A stretch of DNA of 63,627 bases from an archaeon (lineage in GTDB: Archaea; Nanobdellota; Nanobdellia; Pacearchaeales; GW2011-AR1). The notes under the pieces were generated by a model. The model had not been told where the DNA came from. It saw only the letters and a program-made list of their open reading frames with translations, and did not search any database. The position numbers and the translations under genes are program-made. Shown piece by piece: positions 50,836 to 61,400 of the stretch (positions within the stretch are counted from its first letter, which is position 1; the number at the start of each line of letters is the position of its first letter). The stretch covers positions 1 through 63,627 of the forward strand of contig JABHWZ010000014.1 in assembly GCA_018657525.1 (NCBI GenBank), read 5' to 3'.

Positions 50836-51918
50836 CTAAGGAAGGGGTACCTTTTTTAAAATTTCTTCAATGATAATATCTGATTTAATATTTTCTGCCT
50901 GCCCTTGGTAATTTAAAATAAGTCTATGTCTCAAAACATCGAAGATTACATTTTTTACATTTTGAGGAGTCACATAACAACTACCTTTTAACAAAGCATC
51001 TGCTTTTGCTGCAATTGTTAGACCAATTGAAGCACGAGGAGAAGCTCCCCACTCAATATATTTACCTAATTTTAAATCATATTTTTTTGAATTTCTTGTA
51101 GAATCAACAATTCGTACAATATATTTTTTTATTTTATCTGATGCAAAAATCTTTTTTGTAGCTCTTTGCATTTTCAAAATTTTAGAGGGAGAAATTGCAG
51201 GTTTAATATTATATTCCTCAAATTTTGAAGTAGTAATATTTTTATCAATAATTTTTGATTCATCCTCTAAAGAAGTATAATCCATCAAGACTTTAAATAA
51301 AAAACGATCAATCTGTGCCTCAGGGAGAGGATAAGTTCCAGAACTTTCTAAAGGATTATTATTAGCCATAACAAAAAAAGGGGAAGGTAACTTATGAGTA
51401 TGTTTACCAATTGTAACTTGCTTTTCCTGCATTGCCTCTAACAAAGCAGACTGAGATTTTGGAGGTGCACGATTAACTTCATCTGCAATAATAAAATTCG
51501 AGAAAATAGGACCTTTTATGGTAGTAAAAGCATTTGCTGCCTGATCGTAAGTTGTAACTCCAGTAATATCTGTAGGAAGCAAATCAACTGTAAACTGTAT
51601 TCTTGAAAATTGACAACCACTAGCATTTGCAAGAGTTCTAATCAAAAGAGTTTTTGCAATACCCGGAACACCCTCAATCAGAACATGTCCATTAGCCAAA
51701 AATCCACGAAGAATCGACTGAACAACCTCCGCATGTCCGATAACAACTTTTGAAATCTCGTCCTGAATAGCTATCAAATCTTTTGAATACGAATTTATTT
51801 CTTCTTGAAACTTTGCATTTGCCAAAGGACATTCACCAGTTTTAAAAAAAACTTTTTTTTTAGAAATCTTCCCTCTCTTAAAATTCTCTTTATCTTTCAC
51901 TCCCTTTTTTCTTTTCAT
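50836..51918 (-). CDS. MoxR-family AAA+ ATPase
   Basis: 360 residues. Walker A GVPGIAKT is at 83-90, TVDLLPTDITGV, Walker B IIADEVNRAPPKSQ at 143-156, sensor ANNNPLESSGTYPLPEAQID and a C-terminal lid (ASPRASIGLTIAAKA). MoxR ATPases act as chaperones with DUF58 and VWA partners, both encoded next. The first 30 residues are a basic extension beyond the usual family start, and an internal start cannot be excluded. No standard TATA box is found at 21-22 nt; TTTAAAAAC is about 36 nt upstream. Confidence 0.92.
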   Translation of the reverse strand: MKRKKGVKDKENFKRGKISKKKVFFKTGECPLANAKFQEEINSYSKDLIAIQDEISKVVIGHAEVVQSILRGFLANGHVLIEGVPGIAKTLLIRTLANASGCQFSRIQFTVDLLPTDITGVTTYDQAANAFTTIKGPIFSNFIIADEVNRAPPKSQSALLEAMQEKQVTIGKHTHKLPSPFFVMANNNPLESSGTYPLPEAQIDRFLFKVLMDYTSLEDESKIIDKNITTSKFEEYNIKPAISPSKILKMQRATKKIFASDKIKKYIVRIVDSTRNSKKYDLKLGKYIEWGASPRASIGLTIAAKADALLKGSCYVTPQNVKNVIFDVLRHRLILNYQGQAENIKSDIIIEEILKKVPLP

Positions 51919-52047
51919 CTTAACTTTTTCTAAAGAAATAAAGCTAAATTAGTTTTTAAACTTACCCATTAAACAAAAATATTTTAAAAAATTATTTGAA
52001 TAATTTATTAAAATTTCTAATTTTTAAATAACCCTTAATTAAAAAAG

Positions 52048-52055
52048 TTTATAAA
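52048..52055 (+). promoter_or_regulatory. TATA box
   Basis: TTTATAAA ends 21 positions before the ATG at 52076. Confidence 0.6.
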
Positions 52056-52075
52056 TTAGAAAAAGATATAATAAT

Positions 52076-52438
52076 ATGAATTTTTTAGGATTATTTAAAA
52101 AAAAGAAAGTGCCATCAAAAAAACAAGAACTTAAAAATCTTGCATTAAAAAAATTAACTAAGTTAAAACTAAAAAGATTTTCTCCAAAAAAAACAGAAGA
52201 ATTCATAAGAGTCTTTAGAATTTATATGCAAAAAAAATTTAATTTTAAAGATCAAGCAACTCACCAAAATTTATTAAAAAATATTCAACAAAAAAGAATT
52301 AAAAAAAATCTAAAAAAGAAAATTGAAGAAATTTCACTTAGAATAGATCAAAATGAATATCAAGGAATGTTAATCAGCGGTCAAGAACTAAACATAATCA
52401 TAGAAGAACTAAAAAAATTAATAGAAGAAATTAACTAA
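52076..52438 (+). CDS. Small lysine-rich helical protein, divergent from MoxR
   Basis: 120 residues, MNFLGLFKKKKVPSKKQEL onward, very rich in Lys (about 25 percent), with a helical segment FIRVFRIYMQKKFNFKDQATH and an acidic C-terminal helix (ELNIIIEELKKLIEEIN). No membrane helix or cysteine. The FIRVFRIYMQKKF pattern resembles helical regions in proteins coupled to MoxR systems, but this is only a suggestion. The stop overlaps the convergent giant gene by 8 nt. Confidence 0.6.
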   Translation: MNFLGLFKKKKVPSKKQELKNLALKKLTKLKLKRFSPKKTEEFIRVFRIYMQKKFNFKDQATHQNLLKNIQQKRIKKNLKKKIEEISLRIDQNEYQGMLISGQELNIIIEELKKLIEEIN

Positions 52439-55400
52439 AAATATCTTTTTTCTTAGAAGTTTTTGCTTTCTTTTTTTTACCAAAACTAAATGCTGAAAAA
52501 AATCCTTTTGAAGATTTTGAAATCCCTTTCATATTATTTTGTTTCTTTTTCATTCTAAATAAAATCATTAGACCAATCATAGATAATGCAAATAATACTG
52601 AAGTCACTGCAACAGGAATCTGCCATCTTCCTTGTGAAACAAGTGAGCTTACTCTTTTAATGAGTGATTCTTTTGTGGTGATTAAATCTCTGCACTCTTT
52701 TATTGCATACTCTACTAGCTCCTTTGCTTGTTCTGGATTCTCTTCCATAGTTTGTTCTGCTTCAATAAGATAATCATTAAACTCTAAACACTGAGGGTTC
52801 TGTCTAAATAAATCCTCTACTAAAACAATCCTCTCACTAACAAAATCAGAATTTAAATCTTCAACTAATTTAATGAAAATTTTTGCAGTCTGATAAATTT
52901 TTGGATTTTCAACACTCACATTTAAATCTATTTCATACTCTCCAGGGAAAGAATGAGAATTAATAATCATGTTAACTACTTCTGATTTTCCTACACCAAT
53001 TGAGTCAACTTCCTCTCTATCAAATTCTGTTGAAAGATCTCCAGTATTTGGTGTTGCATTCAATTTAACATTTGAAAGTGTAGAACTATCTAATGGGTTT
53101 CTCAAAGTAAGGGGCATAATAATCTGGTCAGCCAACTCCATTGTTGCTTTACCAGGCGTCACAATTTCCAAATTTGCATAAACTGTTGTTGTTCCTCCTC
53201 CGCCACTCGAAGAAACTGTAACAGTATTTGTTGTAACTGCATCTTCCACAATTAAAAACCTTGACATCCCAATCATTGTCGACGACAAAATATTTGTAGT
53301 AATATTTGGAGTAGAAGATTGTAAAACCAAACTACAATTTGAAGCATTAGAACATTTGTAAACATCTAAATCATCCTCATCATTAATTGAATATTCCAAA
53401 TCTGAATAATTATAGTAAATAGTATAATTTGAAAAATTCAAGTTATCATCTTTTTCTAAATCAAATATATCTACAACTCTTTTTTCAGAAGGAGGACTTA
53501 TTTCTACGCTCCTCCTCAAAGTATAATTTAAGAATTCAGAAATATTTTCTGAAGTAATATTCGCATAAGTTAGATAAATAGTTTTAGGCTCGCTCTCCAT
53601 TGAAAGGTTTATATTAAATAAAGCAGCTTGAGGAAGAGAGCCAATAATTGAACTCCCATTCATAATTAATTCTCCTGATTTAATGTCAGTAATTGTGAAA
53701 TTTGTTACATCAGAACCTGACCAATTAACAGTTCTCGCTTCGCTCGAACTTACATTCAGCGACGAATAAAGTGACTGTGCCTCAACATCTGTAATAGTTA
53801 AAATAAACTCATAAATTCCTGAAACATTCGAAGCATAAGTATAATTAAAACTGCTAATATAATCATTAGTTCCGTTATTATCTGTAAAATTTTCAAATGA
53901 ATTAATTCTATAATAATTTCCATCCGGATGTTTAACTGTTAAATTCTCTGATTGTAAAATAGTGTCTAAATCAAAGTTTGCACTCAACAGCACATTATCC
54001 CCATTAATTAAATATGAAAGATTAGAATTAAAAGAATTAATTTGAGGATTGTCAGTATCTCCCGCTCCAATTGGCCGAACTAAAAGTAAAATTCTACTGC
54101 TAGTAACATTAATTGCACTTCCAATAGCGTTATTAAAACCATATGCAGTTAGAGTGATATATCTTGGGCTTAATATAGGGACAGTATAATTAGATTCATA
54201 TTCTGTCGAAGACAAATTTGAAATTGGAAGCTCTGAAGTTGAATTAAAATCGTCCACAATTAAAGTAATATTATCTACGTAATCTGAACCATACACAATA
54301 GAAAGATTCACCTCAATAAAATTTCCTGCTCGCACTAATTCTGATTCTTCGGGAGTTGTGAAATTTATCAAACCAACAGTATATGTTCGAATCTCTGAAA
54401 TGTTTGAATTATTTGCGTCGTCGTAACATCTCATATAATAATTATGCATTCCCCCCTCCATTGAAAGAGTTTGAGTTGTATACGAGGCATTTACTGAATA
54501 TGTTCTGTTAATTTCTATATCATCAACAACTGAATAACAACTTAAGTTTGTATCCAGATTATCTTGAACAGTCCAATTCAGAGTTACACTATATGTTCCC
54601 GCAGTCAAATTAGTAGGAGTAGGGTCATAAAGAGTGATATTCCACGGTGCTATAAAATCAGTAGTAAAATTTCGCGTCTCAGAATAAAAGACATTATCTG
54701 CAAGATCATAAGCAGTAACATTATACTTATATGTCTGCCCACCCTCTAAGTTTGTGAAATTTGCTTTATGCAGGTTGTATAAGTTAGTTATTTCGGTTTG
54801 GGTTAGGGCTTTATTAAAGATTCTTACTTCATCTATTGAGCCATTAAAATACGAACCACATCCTGTAACTCCTCCACCAATGTTCCAGTTTGCTGCAGTA
54901 CTTAAATTAACTTCAGTGCCATATGCTACACCTAATCCTTCTTCAACACCATTTATATATACTTTAGTGTTTGCGGTATTCAACCCATCACCAGCATAAG
55001 TTACAGTTATAAATTGCCATTCATTAAGAGAAGTACTATTTGCTGTTCTCAAATCATGCCCATAAGCTGAGATATATAATCTTAATCCTGAATCAGTACT
55101 TATTCCTAAATGCTGCTCACCATAAGCACAGACTCCTTGCGAATATAAAGGACCATAACTTTCACCATTAACCCACATTGTAATTGTTCGGGAACTATCC
55201 CCCGTCGGTAGTCCTGAAGTAGCAGTAGAATTAACTATATAATCCCCCTCCCCATCAAACACAGCAGCATTCCCATAATAACCAGTATCTAAATAAGTAT
55301 CAGAATAATTAGTTCCATCATTTCCTATATCAGAATAATCTTGATAATCATTATCAAAACTCCAGTAACCCACCTGATATTGTGACAAATTAAAAAGACT

Positions 55401-58400
55401 ATAATTTGAATCAAAAAGTCCTGTCGAATTGTAAAGGTTAACTGTTGTATTTTTCTCGTGCGTTTCATTAACTGAAAATTTAACTTCAAACCATGACCGA
55501 TTCCAAAATCCACCGTCGGAAAGCATATCTGAAGTAAAATTAATTGTTCCAGCAGTCTGATCTAAATGATAAGTTTGATTACTCGAAGCAAAACCGCAAT
55601 TGCTTGAATTATCACACGCATAACAACTCCAGTCAAAAGTTTTCTCCTCGAGCCCAGTCAAGGTAAAAGTAGTTGAATTTGTCAAACCACTAACTGAACT
55701 ACTTTCATTTGCAATCCAGCTTCCAGAATAATTTGTATAAAGTGTTATATTAGCAAGTTCATTCACATCTGTTACAGAACAATTAAATGTAATATTCTCA
55801 TAACTAACTTCATGATTAATCGGCGAGTTTAAAGTTATTGTAGGAGCAGTTGTATCGACGGTAATCTCCTGCGAAGTCAAGTTAACATTCCCCGCCCCAT
55901 CCTGAGCATAAGCCTTGAAAGTATGCGCACCATCAGCCAAGTCCGTAAAATTAACGTCTAAATATTTCGAACTAATATTCGCATAAAGCCCAACAATCTC
56001 ATCAGCAGATAAGGAACGATTGAATATCATAACGTCATCTATTGAGCCGTTAGGGCTCCATGCACCGTTTCCTCTACCAATATGTAAATCCCCCGAATTA
56101 CTTGATATATTTCCAGTAGCAGGTGTATTTTTATTTAATACTCCATCTACATACACTGATATTGTTGTTCCATTATAGGTTGAAACAACATGAATCCATC
56201 TTCCTGTAATTTCTGATATCGCATTAGAAGTACCGTATTGAGGAGTCAACCCAGTATAGCCAGTATAGATCTTTGAGTCACCTTCGCTAAGAATTATCGA
56301 GTAACCAGCTGTCCAATCTGCCCCCCTTGACAACAATGCCGCGTTAGAAGGGAAGGAATCAAGGAATATCCAACCAGACAATGTTGCGAAAGTTGTTAGG
56401 TGTGTATCATTCCCAACTTCCACCCAATCATCATCCCCATCAAAACTAAACGCATCCCCAATCTTCCCATCACTTGTCAAAACCGCATCACCAACAGCTG
56501 TCCCATTATTCAATCCCAAATAATCCGTCGGATCCCCAGAACCATTCACATCATCCATCCTCCACCAAGCAACTAAACTATTATCAAAATCAATAAACGT
56601 CGAAACATTATCTCCGACATCTGATGAACTAACATTAACATAAATATTATCATTTGGTGTAACACTTCCATTTGCGAGGGTTGGGTCTTCAAAATCAACT
56701 GATGGAGCAGGGTCCACAAGTTCAAGATTCATCTGTATACTTGACGTTAAATTTATACTCGAATTATAGTAAGAATTTAATCCTAATTTAGATGCATTAA
56801 GTGAATGAGGGGTGTAATATGTTTTTCCAGATGAATTTTCAGTGTATGATAATAAAGTTTGTCTTTCAATATTTCCGTCTGTTCCTGTAAGTACTGAAAA
56901 TACTTTTTCAGAATTATTATTCCATGAAGTTACATTTACTCCTGATTTAGAATTGTCTAATGTATCATTAACATAAACATCTAAGTAGTATGAGACATTT
57001 AAATCTAACACATCGTTTATTGAAGTTTCTGATTGATTAAAAGTAACATTAACAAAATTAATCCATGAACCTGCATCTGTATCTGTGCTAGTATAGAAGT
57101 CAATTGCCCCAGTTGCATCTAATACTGTATTAGTAACTGTTGCTGTAATAACATCCACATTAGCAATTAAAGCATAAGTACCTGCCGCTTGGGTTGTTAT
57201 ATTGCCCCCAATTACAGTTGTATTAAGCGAATCATCATAAAGATAAATACCATGACCTCCCCCTTTTGTTGTTAATATGTTATTATTTGATAGATAGTTA
57301 GAATTTGAACTACTGATATAAACACCCCTATTATTCCATTCTGTTATAGTTATGTTGTTTGAATCTATGGTGTTATTATTAGATGATAAGAGATAAATCC
57401 CCTCTTTTTGCTGGCTTGTAGATGTCAATATTGTGTTGCTTAATAAATTATTAAAATTTGAGGATGAAAGAGAAATACTATCTCCTGAACCACCAGATGT
57501 CGAAATATTGTTTGAGGTTATATTATTATAATCTGAAGATGTACGAAGATAAATTCCATGACCGTACCCTCCAGAAGTTGTTATATTATTATTTAATAGA
57601 TTATTATAATTTGAAGATGTAAAAAGATAAATTCCATAACCGTACCCTCCAGAAGTTGTTATAGTATTATCAGTAACATTATTAGAATCTGAACTATAAT
57701 ATAATGAGACACCATAACCATATGATTTGGTTATACTTATATTATTATTACTAACTGTAGAATTTTCAGTATAATATAAGCTAATACCATTATCTGTAAG
57801 ATTAAAATTCTTTATTGTTATGTTATTACAATAAGCAAATATTATCTGTCCATACTGAGTTGAACTAATTCCATCAAATACTATATTCTCATAATTATAG
57901 GTGTAATTTAATGGCTTTCCGTCTGCCAGATTATCTGGTCCAATTGTATTGTTGTAATCTGTAATTGTTGTCCCATATATATAGTAAGGATATGCAGCTA
58001 ATGCCGTAACATTATTGTTTGTAAAGTTATTGTTTTGGGAAGAAGCATGATAGATTCCATGAGCAAGACCACCTGAAGTATTGATTTTGTTATTGATTAT
58101 AATATTATTGTTTGAGGAATCAAACCAAATTCCATATGAGGCCCCTCCAAGTGTTGTTAATATATTATTATTCGATATAGTATTTGAGTTTGAATTAGTA
58201 CCAAAATAAATACCTCTAGTATTCCATTCTGTAGCAGTTATGTTGTTTGAATCTAGGGTGTTATTACTAGATGATGTGAGTTTAATTCCCCTTGTTTGCT
58301 GTGCCACAGAGGATATCATAGTATTACTTGACACATTATTAAAATTTGATGATGAAATAACGATATTATCTCCATCTTTGCCAGATTCAGAAAGATTATT

Positions 58401-61400
58401 TGAGATAACTTTATTATAATTCGATGAGGAAGCAAGATAGATTCCATAACCATATTGCCCTAAATTAATTATTGTATTATTCTCGATTGTTCCATTACTA
58501 GCACCTGAAAAATAAATACCATATTTATATCTTGTAGTACCTATTCCTTCTTTAATAACACAATTCTTGATAGTAGTGAAATTATAACCATCAGAATTAT
58601 CAATACCACGTCCATAAGTTCCACTGTAAGAATAATTTATTTCATAACCTTGACAATCTAAAGTTATGTTGTTTGCTAAGATATTTATACAAGTTCCACT
58701 TGAACTAACATTACTGCTTAGATAATATGTTGCACCTTCAGAAGTTAAATTATCACAATCAGTCAAGTCTTCACCTATTACCCAATTTGTATTATTTCCT
58801 GAATCAACCGAATGTTCTGCATATATTTGACTACCATAACTAGCATTAGAATCCATCACATCTGTATAATCAACATCACCTGTTCCTGAAAGGTTCAAAT
58901 ACCACTGCTCCCCGTCAACCGTACTTCTCAAATAAACATCATCACTACTATTTCCCTGAACAATAAACTCGTTCGTAACGTTTATAATACTTCCAGTAGT
59001 AAAAAGCACCGACCCTATTTTCTTAGTAATATTCAAATTGTAAAACGACTCATTATTATGAATTGTTATATTGTCCGAAGAATCCCCAAAGAAATTTATC
59101 GTACTAATATTCTCATCAAAAGTTCCAGTATTATTCCAATCACCATAAACCATCAGTGAAGTGTTGACCTCCAAAATACCCGAGTTTCTTATTGTAACTT
59201 TTCCTACTGTTGTACCTGTTACATTCTCCCAGATTAAAGTACTTGTGCCATCACAAATTGCACGATTATCTGGATTGTCAATAATTAATTCTCCATAATC
59301 CTCATCAACTTTTTCTATATATATTGTACCTGCTGCTCCATCTGTATTTCCAGCATTACCTCCATATGTTTTTATAGTTCCTATAAATTCATTATAATCA
59401 TTTGAGCTAGTTAAGATAATTGCAATTCTCCCTCCGCCTCCACCAGTACAGCACCCGCCTCCATCATCATCACCCCCTATTGAGCTTATTGTTCCGTTAC
59501 CTGTCAAATTCCCTGTAATTAGATAAATACTTCCACCAGAACCTCCACCAGCATTATAGGTCCCCTCTGCTGAAATTGTACCACTTACATTTGTTATTCC
59601 AGTTACATTAAGCTTTATTGCTCCACCCCCAACACCAATACCCCCACTTCCACTTCCTAACTTTGTTGGAACTGTAATTGAGCCATAAGTCTTTCTCGAA
59701 GAATCTCCATTACAAGCATAATCTCCCCCAACACCCCCATAACTTGCTCCATTACTGCTTCCACCAGGAGTACCAGGACCTTGGCCACTATCATAACCCT
59801 TTCCATCAACATCAATTGTACCTCCCGGTTCTATTGTTAAATTTCCATCAATTGTTAGATTAATCTTATATGTTTCTGCATTTGAATTATCGCTATGAGT
59901 AATTCCTCCATCGCTTTTTATTATCCAGTTTCCAGTAGTCGAAATATAATCATCAAGAATCAAAGTATAGCCTGAAATATTAAACTCGCCTGGAAAACTA
60001 ACCCCTGTAGAGTTCATTATAACAATAAAAGAATCATCTGGCCCTTCTCCAGTAATATTGAGATTTGTGAAATTTAATGTATCATTCCCATCAACAGCCA
60101 AATATCCATTGTTTAGTATAGTAATGTTTGAAAATTGATGAACTGTTTCATTTACCATTAAGGTATAGACTCCAAGAACCATAGTCCTATCATTATTATC
60201 AATAATTAATGTTCCAGTTTCTGGTGCTTGAGAAGCTGTTTCTTTATATATTGTTCCAGCAGCAGCATCAGAAGCTGTATTACCTCCAAAAGCTGTTATT
60301 GTACCAGTAAATGAGACAAAATCTGTTGCGTTTGTTAAAATAATTGAGACCCTTCCACCTCCACCGGCACTGGAACTACCCGAACCAGTACCACCACCAT
60401 TTGCTGTTATTGTTCCGTTACCTGTTATATTTCTTGTAGTTATATAGATACTTCCTCCTGAACCTCCGCCACCATTAACATATATTCCATTTGAATTGAG
60501 TGAACCATTAAAATTAAATTCTCCAGTTACATTAAGTATAATTGCTCCACCACCATTATTGCTTCCACCACTTGCACTTCCAATGTCTGTAGGAGCAGTT
60601 ATTGAACCATAAGTAGTGCCCCCCGCCGGTGCTAGCCCCCCATAACATCCAGGATAACCAGGCCCATTACCTGCTTTCCAACCCAACCCCTCACTATTTA
60701 TCAAACTTCCATTCTCCAAACTAAAATTCCCAGCCGAGATCGTCACATTCCCCCCAGTAACATTCGCCCCATTTTGTATTGTCAAATTCCCACTCACCGT
60801 AATCGTCAACGAAGCACCATGATTACTCGACAACATTGTATCATTAATTATCGAACCATTCGAACCAATTATCAATCCTTCAAGCACAATCTCTTGCCCG
60901 TCTGTATATTGATAAGTATGATTCAAAATACAAACAGTTCCCTCAAAAGAGTCACAGAATCCAGAATAAATTTCCCATCCAGTATTATTTCCTGAATCTA
61001 TAGAAGTATAAGAGGATATTGTAGTTCCAGTATTATTTGAATCCATTATATCCGCAAAATTAACACTATAACTAGAACCAGAATAATTAAGATACCACTG
61101 AACTCCATCGGTTGTACTTCTCAAATATGAATAATCACTCGAGTTACCCTGAACATCAAACAAATTAGTTACATTAGTAACACCACCGACGGGGAAAAAC
61201 ACATACCCACCTTTCTTTGTAATATTTAAGCTATAGAAAGTTTCGTTATTATGGATCGTCGAGTTATCTGTTCCCACAAAATTTATCGTACTAACATTTT
61301 CATCAAAAGTTCCAGTATTATTCCAATCACCATAAACTGTTAGCGAAGTATTAACCTCTAATATTCCTGAATTTCTTATTGTTACATTTCCCACCGTTGT

